Shown piece after piece: positions 8,142 through 17,495 of a DNA stretch of 64,000 nt. The notes beneath the pieces were generated by a model, which was given only the letters and a program-made list of their open reading frames with translations, ran no database searches and had not been told where the DNA came from. Numbering within the stretch: the first letter of the stretch is position 1; each line of letters starts with the position of its first letter. Source of the stretch: Nonomuraea sp. NBC_00507 (GTDB lineage Bacteria; Actinomycetota; Actinomycetes; Streptosporangiales; Streptosporangiaceae). The stretch covers positions 5,270,001 through 5,334,000 of the forward strand of contig NZ_CP107853.1 of the NCBI RefSeq assembly GCF_036013525.1, given 5' to 3'. The position numbers and the translations under genes were made by a program.

Positions 8142-10199
8142 CTAGAGTCCGGTGTGCGTGGCGAGGAAGGTCAGCGTGTCGGCCGACAGGTCGACCGTGC
8201 GGCTCACCGCGCGCGCTCCATGCCCCACCTCGGCCTCGTTACGCAGCAACACCGGCCGCTCCGCCGTGGAGGCATGCTGGAGCGCCGCGCACATCTTCCA
8301 CGCGTGCAGCGGGTGCACGCGCGTGTCGGACTGGAAGACGGTGAACAGCGTCGCCGGGTACGTCACCGCCTCCTGGACATGATGGTAGGGCGAGTATCCC
8401 AGCAACCAGCCGAATTGCTCGGGGTCCTCGGCGCTGCCGTACTCGACGTTCCAGGTGGCGCCGAGGCCGAACTGCTCGTACCTGATCATGTCGAGCAGCG
8501 GCGCGGAGCACACCACGGCCGCGTAGAGCTCGGGGCGCTGCGTCAGCGCGGCGCCCACGAGCAGGCCGCCGTTGGAGCCGCCGGAGATGCCGAGCTGGGC
8601 GGACGTGGTCACCCCGGTCTCGATGAGGTGCTCGGCGGCCGCGTGGAAGTCGTCGAACACGTTCTGCTTATGGGCCAGCATGCCCGCGCGGTGCCAGTCC
8701 TCGCCCTCCTCGCCGCCGCCGCGCAGGTTGGCGATGGCGTAGACGCCGCCGGCCTCCACCCAGGCCAGGACCGACGCCGAGTAGCCGGGGGTCATCGACA
8801 GCCCGAAGCCGCCGTAGCCGTAAAGGATCGTGGGCCGCGGGCCCGAGCTCTCCTCGAGAGGAGAGATGATCAGCATGCGGACGTCCGTGCCGTCCTTCGA
8901 CTGGTAGACGACCTGCCGGGTGCGCACCTCCGGCACCTCGACGGCCCCCGGCGAGGCCGCCCACAGCGTCGTCTCGCCGGTCCTGGCGTCGTAGCGCTGG
9001 ATGGTGGGCGGCGTGGTGTTGTCGGTGTAGCCGAACCAGGCCTCGTGGCCGCCCTCGGGGCGCTCGGAGATGCCGCCGATCGTGCCGAGCCCGGGCGTGG
9101 GCACCTCGCCGACCCGCTCGCCGGTCTCCAGGTCGTGGACGGTGATCTCGCTGATCGCGTGACGGGTCCAGCCCACCAGCATGACCGGGCGTTCGAGGTC
9201 GTCGAGGATCGCGAAGTCGCTCAGCACGGCCTCGGGGTCCTCGGGGATCAGCTCGCGCCAGGTGTCGTAGCCGGGCGTGGACGGGTCGGTGACGCACACC
9301 CTGGCCCTGGGGGACTCGCGATCGGTGTGCACGTAGAGCCTGCCGTCGCGGCCGAAGGCCAGCCCGGTCTGCCCGTCCACGCCTTCCTGGACCACCGTCA
9401 GCTCCGGCCGCTCCAGCGGGGAGGCGGTCAGGTCGGCCACCCAGAGGTCGTTGCGCGGCGCGGTGCCCTCGTGCGCGGACACCTGCAGCCAGCGGCCGTC
9501 CCGCGAGACCGAGACGCCGTAGTAGTTGGTCATCTTCAGCCCCTCGCCGAAGATCATCACGTCGTCCTCGGTGGAGGTGCCGACGCGGTGCAGGTAGACG
9601 CGGCGGTGGAACTGCGTCTCGTTCTCCGGCACCTCGGTGCTCGGCAGCCTGCGCACGTAGTAGAACGCCTCGCCGCCCGGCATCCAGGCGATGGGGGAGT
9701 AGCGGCAGCGGTCGATCGGGCCCTCGACGCGCGTGCCCGTCGCCACGTCCATGACGTAGAGCGCCGACTCCTCGTCGCCGCCGACCGAGATCTGGTAGGC
9801 CAGCAGGCGCCCCTCCTTGTCAGGCTGCACGGCGTCGAGCGTGGTCAGCCCGGACGGGTCGATCCCCATGGGGTCGACCAGCGCCCGCTCGGTCCCGTCC
9901 GGCTCGACGACGTAGTAGACGGCGTGCTCCTGGTCGGGGGTGCGGCGGCTGAAGAAGTGGCGTCCGCCGCGCCAGGCCGGCGTGCCGACCGAGCCGGACC
10001 TGAGCAGCTCGGCGATGCGGCTCTTGAACCGCTGCGGGCCCCTTCCGCGGGAGAACAGCTCAGCCTGCGCGAGGAGCCATCCCTTCGTCTCCGGACTGTC
10101 GGGGTCCTCAAGCCACCGATAGGGATCCGGAACGGGCGTTCCGTGCAGGATGTCGACGGTCTCTTCGCGGCGTGCAGTTGGATACGGCTCTCGCGTCAT
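8142..10199 (-). CDS. Prolyl oligopeptidase family serine peptidase (S9)
   Basis: A 685-residue cytoplasmic peptidase. It has an N-terminal cap ([20 protein letters not shown], residues ~5-24), a beta-propeller, then an alpha/beta-hydrolase domain. Nucleophile serine is in SGGSNGGLL, Asp in [13 protein letters not shown] and His in EVGHGARAV: a complete triad. It cleaves short peptides after proline. The frame is open about 100 codons further upstream, but ATG at 10199 gives the canonical N-terminus. No signal peptide. Confidence 0.92.
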   Translation of the reverse strand: MTREPYPTARREETVDILHGTPVPDPYRWLEDPDSPETKGWLLAQAELFSRGRGPQRFKSRIAELLRSGSVGTPAWRGGRHFFSRRTPDQEHAVYYVVEPDGTERALVDPMGIDPSGLTTLDAVQPDKEGRLLAYQISVGGDEESALYVMDVATGTRVEGPIDRCRYSPIAWMPGGEAFYYVRRLPSTEVPENETQFHRRVYLHRVGTSTEDDVMIFGEGLKMTNYYGVSVSRDGRWLQVSAHEGTAPRNDLWVADLTASPLERPELTVVQEGVDGQTGLAFGRDGRLYVHTDRESPRARVCVTDPSTPGYDTWRELIPEDPEAVLSDFAILDDLERPVMLVGWTRHAISEITVHDLETGERVGEVPTPGLGTIGGISERPEGGHEAWFGYTDNTTPPTIQRYDARTGETTLWAASPGAVEVPEVRTRQVVYQSKDGTDVRMLIISPLEESSGPRPTILYGYGGFGLSMTPGYSASVLAWVEAGGVYAIANLRGGGEEGEDWHRAGMLAHKQNVFDDFHAAAEHLIETGVTTSAQLGISGGSNGGLLVGAALTQRPELYAAVVCSAPLLDMIRYEQFGLGATWNVEYGSAEDPEQFGWLLGYSPYHHVQEAVTYPATLFTVFQSDTRVHPLHAWKMCAALQHASTAERPVLLRNEAEVGHGARAVSRTVDLSADTLTFLATHTGL

Positions 10200-10426
10200 G
10201 CACGGAACCCTACTGCCAATGGGGAGGGGTAAAGCGCTGGTGAAGCGGGCATAAAACGTATCGTGCGTCCCTCTAGTCATTCCGGCCAGATGTTTTTGGG
10301 GTGGCGGGGACCACGGTGCAAACGCCAGACTTGGTGACAGGACGGTGCCGTGGTGACCATCCGCTGGGCCGTCCGGCGGAGGTCCACGTGACGGAAGCAC
10401 GAGTGCCCCAGGAGGGGCCGACAGGC

Positions 10427-10448
10427 GGGACATGCCGCGGCATGTCCC
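10427..10448. promoter_or_regulatory. Perfect 22-bp palindrome upstream of the HNH nuclease gene
   Basis: Each half is 11 bases (GGGACATGCCG and its exact complement), with no loop. It ends 31 bp before the HNH start codon. It could be a dimeric-repressor operator or a leader hairpin; no T-run follows, so it is not an obvious terminator. Confidence 0.55.
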
Positions 10449-10479
10449 CTTTGATACGCGCGCAGCAGGGAGAGGCACG

Positions 10480-10989
10480 ATGACGCGCCAAGTCCTGCTG
10501 CTCAATGCCACTTACGAGCCCATGACCACCCTCTCGCTGCACCGTGCCATCGTGCTCGTGCTGCGGGAGAAGGCCGACATCGTGCATCGCGATGGCAGGG
10601 GCGCGGTGCTGCGCTCGGCCAGCTGCACGCTCGACGTGCCCTCGGTGATCAGGCTCCGCAGATACGTCCGCATCCCCTACCGGTCGCGCATCCCCCTGAC
10701 CAGGGCGGCGCTCATGCGCCGTGACAACTACCGCTGCGCCTACTGCGGCCAGCGGGCCGAGACCATCGATCACGTCATCCCACGGTCGCGGGGTGGCGCC
10801 CACACCTGGGAAAACTGCGTCGCGTCCTGCACGACGTGCAACCACAGGAAGGCCGACAAATACCTGGAGGAGCTGGGGTGGACGCTACGCGTCAGCCCTG
10901 CGGTGCCACGGGGCGCCCACTGGAGGCTGATCGGCGCGTCACTCGTCGGAGACCCCCTGTGGGCGCCCTACCTCGAGGCCGCCGCATAA
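10480..10989 (+). CDS. HNH endonuclease family protein
   Basis: A 169-residue protein. An N-terminal region (MTRQVLLLNATYEPMTTLSL) typical of the actinobacterial family precedes an HNH domain with YRCAYCGQ, IDHVIPRSRGG, WENCVASCTTCN and HRKADK: two CxxC zinc knuckles frame the His-metal finger. The start at 10480 is chosen for GGGAGAGG 5 bases before it; an earlier in-frame ATG lies in the palindrome. This widespread solitary gene has no proven role. Expression may depend on the 22-bp palindrome upstream. Confidence 0.88.
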   Translation: MTRQVLLLNATYEPMTTLSLHRAIVLVLREKADIVHRDGRGAVLRSASCTLDVPSVIRLRRYVRIPYRSRIPLTRAALMRRDNYRCAYCGQRAETIDHVIPRSRGGAHTWENCVASCTTCNHRKADKYLEELGWTLRVSPAVPRGAHWRLIGASLVGDPLWAPYLEAAA

Positions 10990-11036
10990 AGGGGCCCCGA
11001 AATCCGCTTTGAACGAGGCGGTCCCGGCCTGGCACC

Positions 11037-11843
11037 ATGCCAGGCATGTGGACCTTCACATCGGACGTCGAGGCCTACGCCGCGGTCGCCGAGCCCTTCC
11101 TGCTCGGCGACCCGGTGGGCAACACTGTCGCGCTGACCGTCCTTGCCAACCTGAGGGCCGGCATGTCCGCCAAGGACGCCCGTTTCGGCTGGTGGACGGT
11201 GGACGGCGAGGTGCGCGGGGCGGCCTTCCACACCCCGCCCTACCCGATCGGGCTCGCCGTCATGCCGGTCGAGACCGTCGCGCCGCTGGTGGAGGCGCTC
11301 GATCGTGACATCCCCACACTCGTCGGCCCGGTGCGGCTCACCGACGAGGTCGCGCGCCTGATGGGGCCGCCCAGCCGGGTCCTGTCCGAGCGGCTCTACC
11401 GGCTCGGCACGCTGCGGATCCCCGGCGTGCCCGGCCGTGGCCGGCTCGCCACGCCCGCCGACTATCCGCTCCTGGTCAGCTGGCATCAGGCCTTCGGCGA
11501 GGAGGTGGAGCTGCCCGATGGCGATGCCGCCGACCGCGTCGCCCGGCGGATCGCGGCCCGGGAGTTGTTCCTGTGGGAGGCGGACGGTGTGCCGGTCTCG
11601 CTCGCCGCGCTCTCGCCCGCGGCCGGCGGCGTCTGCCGCATCGGGCCCGTCTACACGCCTCCGTCGTGCCGTAAGCGCGGCTACGGCTCCGCCGTCACGG
11701 CCTATGCCAGCCAGGCCGGGCTGGAGGAGCGCTGCGAGCAGGTCGTGCTCTTCACCGACCTGAACAACCCCACGAGCAACGCCATCTACCAGGCGATCGG
11801 CTACGAGCCCGTGTCCGACTACGCGCATATCGCCTACGCTTAG
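11037..11843 (+). CDS. GNAT-family N-acetyltransferase
   Basis: A 268-residue acetyltransferase with the GNAT core at the C-terminal half. The acetyl-CoA loop is SCRKRGYGSAVTAYAS (~residues 216-231), preceded by the beta-4 strand IGPVYTPP and followed by LFTDLNNPTSNAIYQAIGYE. The N-terminal half is a degenerate second domain. The substrate is unknown. An alternative start is the ATG at 11046. The FmdB-type gene begins three bases after its stop. Confidence 0.87.
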   Translation: MPGMWTFTSDVEAYAAVAEPFLLGDPVGNTVALTVLANLRAGMSAKDARFGWWTVDGEVRGAAFHTPPYPIGLAVMPVETVAPLVEALDRDIPTLVGPVRLTDEVARLMGPPSRVLSERLYRLGTLRIPGVPGRGRLATPADYPLLVSWHQAFGEEVELPDGDAADRVARRIAARELFLWEADGVPVSLAALSPAAGGVCRIGPVYTPPSCRKRGYGSAVTAYASQAGLEERCEQVVLFTDLNNPTSNAIYQAIGYEPVSDYAHIAYA

Positions 11844-11846
11844 TCC

Positions 11847-12047
11847 ATGCCGCGTTACGACTTCCGCTGCCGCGCCTGCGGCTCCACGTTCGAAGTGTCC
11901 CGTCCCATGTCGGCCTCCGACGACCCGGCGGCCTGCCCGGAGGGCCACGACGACACGGTGAAGCTGCTGTCCACCGTGGCCATGACGGGCGGCGCGGCCG
12001 CGCCCCGGGCGACCGGCGGCTGCTGCGGCGGCGGCTGCTGCTCCTAG
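11847..12047 (+). CDS. FmdB-family zinc-ribbon protein
   Basis: A 66-residue protein with the FmdB start MPRYDFRCRACGSTFEVSRPM (zinc-knuckle CRAC), a second partial knuckle (AACPEGH) and a cysteine-rich tail CCGGGCCS. The function of FmdB proteins is not established. It is adjacent to the GNAT gene (3 bp), and its stop overlaps the convergent hydrolase stop by 4 bp. Confidence 0.85.
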   Translation: MPRYDFRCRACGSTFEVSRPMSASDDPAACPEGHDDTVKLLSTVAMTGGAAAPRATGGCCGGGCCS

Positions 12048-12919
12048 GACGAGACCGTCGTCTCCGCCCGGGTCGTCAGGGCGCTGACCGCCACCTTGGC
12101 CAGATGCTCCACGGTGGCGACGCCGGTCTCCATGTCCGGGCTGCGCTCCGACAGGACGGCGATCAGCAGCTCGTGCCCGCGCACGCGGAGCCGTCCCACG
12201 CTGTTGATCGTCCACAGCCCGCCGTGCACGTGAGCCGGCAGCCATCCGTTCTTCAGCGCCTCGCCGCCGGCCGCGCTGACGCCCCACGCCTGCTCGGGCA
12301 CGACCGATGACATGAGCTTGAGCGCGTACCGCCGGTGAAGCTCCGACAGCGGGCCGCTCGGGTCCGTGAGCCGCTCCAGGACCTTCACCTGGTCGGACGG
12401 GCGGCTGCGGGTCGATCCCCAGGAGAGCCCCGGCCCGGGTCGCGTGTGCTGGACACCGAGCGTGCGCAGCACCCGGGAGAGCCCGTTCTGGCCGCCGATC
12501 ATCATGTAGAGCTCGTGCGCGCAGTCGTTGTCGCTGTTGCGGATCATGCGGTGGGCCAGCCGGTGCTCGTAGGCGGTCAGCCGCCGTCCCTCGCGCTGCT
12601 TGTCCAGCAGGAACGCCAGCAGGATGTCCACCTTGGCCACACTGGCCAGCATGTACGGTGTGCGCTCGCGGAAGGCGTACCTGATGCCCGTCGTCTTGTC
12701 GTAGACGGCCACCGAAGCCCGGCCGGGCCGCTGGCGCAGGTAGCGCTCCAGCGCCCGGTCGAGGGCGCGCCGCCTGTCCGGCGGCAGCGCGCGCTCGACG
12801 ACGACAGGGGCCTGCACACGGGGCACCACGGTGACCGGGCGCGGCGTCCCGGACGACGGAGCGGCGCACCCGGGCGCCATGATCAGTAGGGCAAAGGGCC
12901 AGATCCCCCGTACGCGCAT
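12044..12919 (-). CDS. Class A beta-lactamase-like serine hydrolase, predicted lipoprotein
   Basis: A 291-residue exported protein. A signal sequence ends in a lipobox-like MAPGC (Cys ~18). The SxxK motif is SVAK (~residues 93-96), the SDN motif is RNSDNDC (~127-133), and the third motif is KNGW in place of KTG. This is the penicillin-interacting fold related to class A beta-lactamases. It lacks an obvious omega-loop glutamate motif that would prove lactamase activity, so a cell-wall or unknown hydrolase is as likely. Convergent with the FmdB-type gene. Confidence 0.8.
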   Translation of the reverse strand: MRVRGIWPFALLIMAPGCAAPSSGTPRPVTVVPRVQAPVVVERALPPDRRRALDRALERYLRQRPGRASVAVYDKTTGIRYAFRERTPYMLASVAKVDILLAFLLDKQREGRRLTAYEHRLAHRMIRNSDNDCAHELYMMIGGQNGLSRVLRTLGVQHTRPGPGLSWGSTRSRPSDQVKVLERLTDPSGPLSELHRRYALKLMSSVVPEQAWGVSAAGGEALKNGWLPAHVHGGLWTINSVGRLRVRGHELLIAVLSERSPDMETGVATVEHLAKVAVSALTTRAETTVSS

Positions 12920-12987
12920 GTGCGGGAGCTTGTCACCCCCGACCCCAAAGGCCGGGGGTGCGAACGGTCAAGAGCAGGTCAGTTTCT

Positions 12988-13482
12988 TTACGCGGCCCTG
13001 CTGCGCCTGCGGCGCTGGAACGGCAGGAACCGGTCGGCGAGATGCGGACGGGACGGCGTGAGCGTGGGCTCGACCGCGATGATCCGGTCGAACCGGAAGG
13101 CCCTGATCGCCCGGCGCATCCTGCACACCCCGACCAGATACCAGTATTCGCGGTGGACCAGGCACGTCACCGGCTCGACGTCACGGCTGGTGACGACGCC
13201 CGAGGCGTCCTGGTAGTGCAGGCGGATCATGAGGCGGCTGGTGATGGCGTCGGCCATGAGCCTGGCCCTGGAGGCGATCTCCACGGGCAGCGGCTCGGTC
13301 AGCGTCGTGAGCGTGGTGGTGATGACGTCGTCGTCGAGCTCCAGGTGCTCGAACGCGTGCTGGAGGCCGCGCCGGGCGGTGACGGCCTGGGGGCCGGCTC
13401 CGAGGTGGGCGAGGGAGAGTGCGAGGGCGGCGATCTCGGCGGTCGTCAGCGGGCGAGTATCGTGCTTCACGACTGTCGTCAT
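12988..13482 (-). CDS. WYL-domain protein lacking the usual N-terminal HTH
   Basis: A 164-residue protein. The WYL core is visible as EPVTCLVHREYWYLVGVCRMRR then IRAFRFDRI (residues ~104-135), a fold that binds ligands or single-stranded nucleic acid in many regulators. The N-terminal half (TAEIAALALSLAHLGAG) matches the linker region of WYL regulators, but the winged HTH normally found before it is absent. No upstream coding remnant was seen. It may act without DNA binding or be a shortened paralogue. Confidence 0.7.
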   Translation of the reverse strand: MTTVVKHDTRPLTTAEIAALALSLAHLGAGPQAVTARRGLQHAFEHLELDDDVITTTLTTLTEPLPVEIASRARLMADAITSRLMIRLHYQDASGVVTSRDVEPVTCLVHREYWYLVGVCRMRRAIRAFRFDRIIAVEPTLTPSRPHLADRFLPFQRRRRSRAA

Positions 13483-13522
13483 ACCCCAACAATAGGGATG
13501 ACCACCGACATTTTTCGAAAGT

Positions 13523-13560
13523 CTGTGCGGCAGGCGAGAACCCTGTCACCTGCCGCACAG
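13523..13560 (-). terminator. Strong hairpin downstream of ilvD
   Basis: A perfect 12-bp stem (CTGTGCGGCAGG with its complement) and a 14-nt loop, 11 bp past the ilvD stop. There is no continuous T-run, so it may act as a stem-only actinomycete terminator or stabilise the 3' end. Confidence 0.6.
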
Positions 13561-13571
13561 GCCGTGCTTAC

Positions 13572-15410
13572 TTACTTCGACAGCTGCGACAGGTCGCGGG
13601 AGGCGCCCGTCGAGGCGGACGTCGTCATCGCCGCGTACGCCTGCAGCGCCACGCTCACCGGCCGGTTGCGGTCCCGCGGCCGGTATCCGCCCAGGTCGGC
13701 CAGCAACCGCTCGCGCCGGGCCGCCAGCTCGGCCTCCGGGACGCGCAGCTCCATCGCCCGGTTGGGGATGTCGATGTCGATGATGTCGCCATCCTCGACC
13801 AGCGCGATCGCGCCGCCCTCGGCCGCCTCGGGTGAGGCGTGACCGATCGACAGCCCCGACGTGCCGCCGGAGAAGCGGCCGTCGGTGATCAGCGCGCAGA
13901 CCTTGCCCAGGCCCTTGCCCTTCAGGAACGAGGTTGGGTAGAGCATCTCCTGCATGCCGGGCCCGCCCTTGGGGCCCTCGTAGCGGATGACCACCACGTC
14001 GCCCGCCTTGACCCGGCCGCCCAGGATGCCCTCGACCGCCTGCTCCTGCGACTCGAACACCACGGCCGGCCCGCTGAACGTCCAGATCGACTCGTCGACG
14101 CCGGCCGTCTTCACCACCGCGCCGTCCCGCGAGATGTTGCCGTAGAGCACGGCCAGCCCGCCATCCGCGGTGTAGGCGTGCTCGAGGTCGCGGATGCAGC
14201 CTGCCGCCCGGTCGAGGTCGAGGTCGTCCCAGCGGTTGTCCTGCGAGTATGCCTTGACGGTGCGCACGTTGCCGGGCGCCGCGTGCCACAGCTCCACGGC
14301 CTCGGGCTTCGCCGACGGCGACTTCACGTCCCAGGCGGCCAGCATGTCGGCGAGCGTGCCGCCGTTCACGGTGGGCACGTCGCGGTGCAGCAGGCCGGCC
14401 CGGTCGAGCTCGCCCAGGATGGCCGGGATGCCGCCGGCGCGGTGGACGTCCTCGACGTGGTATTTGTTCGTGGCCGGGGCGACCTTGCACAGGCAGGGCA
14501 CGCGCAGCGAGATCTCGTTGATCTCCTTGAGCCCGAAGTCCACCTGCGCCTCGCGGGCCGCGGCCAGGATGTGCAGGATCGTGTTGGTCGAGCCGCCCAT
14601 GGCGACGTCGAGGGTCATGGCGTTCTCGAACGCCTCGCGGGTGGCGATCGAGCGCGGCAGCACCGACTCGTCGCCGTCCTCGTAGTAGCGGCGGGTGATC
14701 TCCACGAGCTGCCGGCCGGCGTCCTCGAAGAGCGTCTTGCGCGCCTTGTGCGTCGCCAGGATCGTGCCGTTGCCGGGCAGCGCCAGCCCGATGGCCTCGG
14801 CCAGGCAGTTCATGGAGTTGGCGGTGAACATGCCGGAGCAGGACCCGCACGTGGGGCAGGCACTCTCCTCCATCTCCAGCAGCTCGGCGTCGGAGACGGA
14901 GTCGTCGGCGGCGGCGATCATCGGGTCGATCAGGTCGAGCTTCTTGCCCGGGGTCTTGCCGGCCTCCATGGGGCCGCCGGAGACGAAGATCGTCGGAATG
15001 TTCAGCCTGAACGCCGCCAGCAGCATGCCCGGCGTGATCTTGTCGCAGTTGGAGACGCAGATCAACGCGTCCGCGCAGTGCGCCTCGACCATGTATTCCA
15101 CGGCGTCGGCGATCAGCTCGCGCGACGGCAGCGAGTAGAGCATGCCGCCGTGGCCCATCGCGATGCCATCGTCCACGGCGATCGTGTTGAACTCGCGCGG
15201 GATCGCTCCCGCCTCCCTGATGGCCACCGAGACGACGTCGCCGACTTCCCTGAGATGCACGTGACCCGGCACGAACTGGGTGAAGCTGTTGGCCACCGCG
15301 ATAATGGGCTTGCCGAAGTCGCTCCCGGCTACGCCGGTCGCCCGGAGCAGGGCCCGGGCACCGGCCATGTTCCTGCCGTGGGTGACTGTACGTGACCTGA
15401 GGGCGGGCAT
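13572..15410 (-). CDS. ilvD: Dihydroxy-acid dehydratase
   Basis: A 612-residue enzyme of valine/isoleucine and pantothenate synthesis, converting 2,3-dihydroxy acids to 2-keto acids. Iron-sulfur ligand regions are visible in [11 protein letters not shown] and [17 protein letters not shown], with metal/active-site stretches [16 protein letters not shown] and [16 protein letters not shown]. Length and start ([21 protein letters not shown]) are standard. It is monocistronic, with a strong hairpin after the stop. Confidence 0.97.
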   Translation of the reverse strand: MPALRSRTVTHGRNMAGARALLRATGVAGSDFGKPIIAVANSFTQFVPGHVHLREVGDVVSVAIREAGAIPREFNTIAVDDGIAMGHGGMLYSLPSRELIADAVEYMVEAHCADALICVSNCDKITPGMLLAAFRLNIPTIFVSGGPMEAGKTPGKKLDLIDPMIAAADDSVSDAELLEMEESACPTCGSCSGMFTANSMNCLAEAIGLALPGNGTILATHKARKTLFEDAGRQLVEITRRYYEDGDESVLPRSIATREAFENAMTLDVAMGGSTNTILHILAAAREAQVDFGLKEINEISLRVPCLCKVAPATNKYHVEDVHRAGGIPAILGELDRAGLLHRDVPTVNGGTLADMLAAWDVKSPSAKPEAVELWHAAPGNVRTVKAYSQDNRWDDLDLDRAAGCIRDLEHAYTADGGLAVLYGNISRDGAVVKTAGVDESIWTFSGPAVVFESQEQAVEGILGGRVKAGDVVVIRYEGPKGGPGMQEMLYPTSFLKGKGLGKVCALITDGRFSGGTSGLSIGHASPEAAEGGAIALVEDGDIIDIDIPNRAMELRVPEAELAARRERLLADLGGYRPRDRNRPVSVALQAYAAMTTSASTGASRDLSQLSK

Positions 15411-15578
15411 TGGGCTTCTCCCATCGCTAGCAAGTCTTCACATGTTACGACCACCGCCCGGCAACTGAGACAACCGTCCACGCATCGGACGGCCGGTTAC
15501 CGGATCGTGGCGCAACCGAAGCCAGGCCAACATGACGCCGCGCACGGTGGGAGCGCCGGACGCGTCGTGGGGAGTGGG

Positions 15579-16427
15579 TCAGTCCTCACCGTAGCGGGCG
15601 GGAAGCTCCCTGGCGGCGATGTCGTAGATCCGGTCGATCTCCATGGTGGTCAGCGCCCGCTCCCGCTTGGTGATCCATTTGCGGGCACGGTCACCCTGGT
15701 AGACGTCCACGCCGCGGATCGTCATGATCTTCCAGGGCACGGCAGGGCCGTAGATGGCGAGCGAGGGCACGACCGACACCTCGCGGCCGAACGACCTGCT
15801 GATCAGCTCGCCTGCCTGCGACGCCTCCCACTTGGCCTCGTTGAGCCTGGCCTTCTGGTCGAAGGGGCCGTGGAAGAGCTTCTTGCCCATCTGCACGCGT
15901 ACGGGAAGGCGTTTGTCCCACTTCTCGGAGTCGACCGCGTACACGCCTGTGGGGCCCACCACGAGGTGGTCGATCTGGGCCTCGCTGTTCGGGATCGCCC
16001 GGGCGTGCAGCGTGCGGTAACCCAGGCGCTCCAGCTTGCGCAGCTGTGCCTCGGTGCGTCGCTCCGCCACGGACGCGCGCCGCCAGGCGGGCACGGAGGA
16101 GTTGGAACGCGCGCGGTAAACCGCCTCCAGGATCGCCGCGACCACGCCCGCGGTCACGCCGACCCGCCAGTCCCCCACGAGGAAGCCCACGACCAAGGCC
16201 ACGCCGACGGCCGCCAGCAGGCGGTTGCGCAGGCGGCGGAAACGCGGTTGCTGCAGCAGGCTACGCACGGACGCGCGCTCGACGGGCGCGTAGGTGGAGG
16301 TGGGCGCCGATGGCTTTGCGGCGGCGGTCTGCTCGCTTTCTGGCCGGTCGCTCACCCAGATAGGTGACGCGTTGTGACCGTCTTCTCGCTGTTTGTCGGA
16401 GTCCACGTCACTCACCGTAGCCCGCAC
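15579..16427 (-). CDS. NERD-domain membrane protein
   Basis: A 282-residue protein. A basic, disordered N-terminus (~1-60) is followed by two membrane helices (~70-98: LLAAVGVALVVGFLVG and VGVTAGVVAAILEAVY) and a C-terminal NERD domain (~118-230) with EAQIDHLVVGPTGVYAVDSEKWD, the region holding the nuclease-related D...E-x-K-like core. NERD proteins are suspected nucleases of unknown role. The 182-bp upstream gap is shared with the divergent 16610 gene. Confidence 0.78.
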   Translation of the reverse strand: MRATVSDVDSDKQREDGHNASPIWVSDRPESEQTAAAKPSAPTSTYAPVERASVRSLLQQPRFRRLRNRLLAAVGVALVVGFLVGDWRVGVTAGVVAAILEAVYRARSNSSVPAWRRASVAERRTEAQLRKLERLGYRTLHARAIPNSEAQIDHLVVGPTGVYAVDSEKWDKRLPVRVQMGKKLFHGPFDQKARLNEAKWEASQAGELISRSFGREVSVVPSLAIYGPAVPWKIMTIRGVDVYQGDRARKWITKRERALTTMEIDRIYDIAARELPARYGED

Positions 16428-16609
16428 ATCTGACTGATTCCTAGTGTTGCCCTGTCCATAGTTTTATGGCCCAGCTCTTCGTGTTCTACGCCCGGTTTCC
16501 GGGTATTACTAACGTTCTTCTCTAGAGAGGCTTACGGGTCGTACAAGATCCTAACCCTTCGCCCGTATGGGGTCTGGCCGGACTCGCTCACGAGGTTTAC
16601 GTTCATGGT

Positions 16610-16900
16610 GTGGACGGCGCAGCAGAGATCCTGCTCTTTCTCTTCGGGGTTTCCATGGGGCTGTTCGTGCTGATCAGCCTGCTGGTCATGGTGCCTGGAC
16701 GCAGCGTGCAGCGGAGGGTGGAGTCCGGCCCCGTGTGGCTGGGCGGCCCGTCGGGCAGCGAACGCGGCGTGAGCACCTCGGGCCTGGTGCTGGCCGACCG
16801 GGTGGCGCACTGGGCCACCGTTCCCGAGGCCGACTGGGTGGCCGCGGCCGAGACGGCGGAGCCGGGCCGGCACGTCGGCGGCGCGTCCGCCGGATGGTGA
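16610..16900 (+). CDS. Small single-span membrane protein, unknown function
   Basis: A 96-residue protein starting at GTG 16610. The only clear feature is an N-terminal hydrophobic segment (AEILLFLFGVSMGLFVLISL) followed by a basic stretch and a hydrophilic tail. It overlaps the next gene by 7 bp, so the two probably work together. No family recognised. Confidence 0.6.
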   Translation: MDGAAEILLFLFGVSMGLFVLISLLVMVPGRSVQRRVESGPVWLGGPSGSERGVSTSGLVLADRVAHWATVPEADWVAAAETAEPGRHVGGASAGW

Positions 16901-17274
16901 GGCTGACGATGCGAGGACTGACCACCGCTCAGGCGGACGACATCAGGAAGGCCCTGCGGGCTGCCGAGCAGCGCAGCGGGCTCCGGTTCGGGCTGTTCCT
17001 CGGGGAGCCGGTCGGCGGGCGGCGGCACTTCGCCGAGCGCCTGCACGCCGCCCTCGGCGAGGAAGCGGACGACGCCGTGGTGATCCTGGTGGACGTCAAG
17101 GGGCGAGGGCTGGAGATCGTGACGGGAGAGCGCGCCAGGCGGCGGCTGAGCGACAACGCCTGCCGCCTCACCGCCATGTCCATGGCCACCGCGTTCAGCG
17201 TCGGCGACGTGATCGGTGGCATCTTGTACGGCATCGCGTCGCTCGGCGAAGCATCGACCTCTCGCCGTCCCTAA
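16894..17274 (+). CDS. DUF5130-like (TPM-fold-like) protein
   Basis: A 126-residue protein. The pattern of a helix, then AAEQRSGLRFGLFLGEP, then EEADDAVVILVDVKGRGLEIVTGERARRRL resembles the TPM/DUF5130 fold common in actinobacteria, of unknown function. Three starts are possible: ATG 16894, GTG 16897 and ATG 16909. The last has GAGG 6 bases upstream and may be the true one. It ends with a short hydrophobic stretch. Coupled to the upstream membrane-protein gene. Confidence 0.65.
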   Translation: MVRLTMRGLTTAQADDIRKALRAAEQRSGLRFGLFLGEPVGGRRHFAERLHAALGEEADDAVVILVDVKGRGLEIVTGERARRRLSDNACRLTAMSMATAFSVGDVIGGILYGIASLGEASTSRRP

Positions 17275-17280
17275 CCCCAA

Positions 17281-17409
17281 ACAACCATCCTTTACGGTCG
17301 CCCAGCGTCACCGCGCCTTGAGGACAACCATCCTTTACGGTCGCCCAGCGTCACCGCGCGCCTTGAGAACAACCGTCCTTTACGGTCGCCCAGCGTCACC
17401 GCACGCGCC
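17281..17409 (+). repeat. Three tandem imperfect repeats of 43-45 bp
   Basis: Units begin at 17281, 17324 and 17369, each opening ACAACC(A/G)TCCTTTACGG and continuing TCGCCCAGCGTCACCGC. Units 1 and 2 differ only by a 2-bp insertion and one base change near their ends. They lie between the 3' ends of the DUF5130-like gene and the 17496 gene. Confidence 0.85.
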
Positions 17410-17495
17410 GTAGTTCCTGCCGTCTGTCATGGCCGGTCGTGAAGGCTCACGGGTTGCTCGCCGTGACGGAGCGTCTAGTTGACCGGCTCCGTGGT

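Noticed and set aside
7425..10232. Very long open frame on the + strand opposite the peptidase and AraC genes
   Set aside because: It is the antisense of well-supported genes, has no recognisable motif, and is typical of stop-poor frames in GC-rich DNA.
17281..17409. CRISPR array
   Set aside because: Three directly adjoining long units without distinct spacers, and no cas genes in the window.
17216..17413. A 65-residue reading frame across the tandem repeats with repeated LYGRPASP
   Set aside because: It overlaps the end of the DUF5130-like gene and merely translates the DNA repeats; no start signal.
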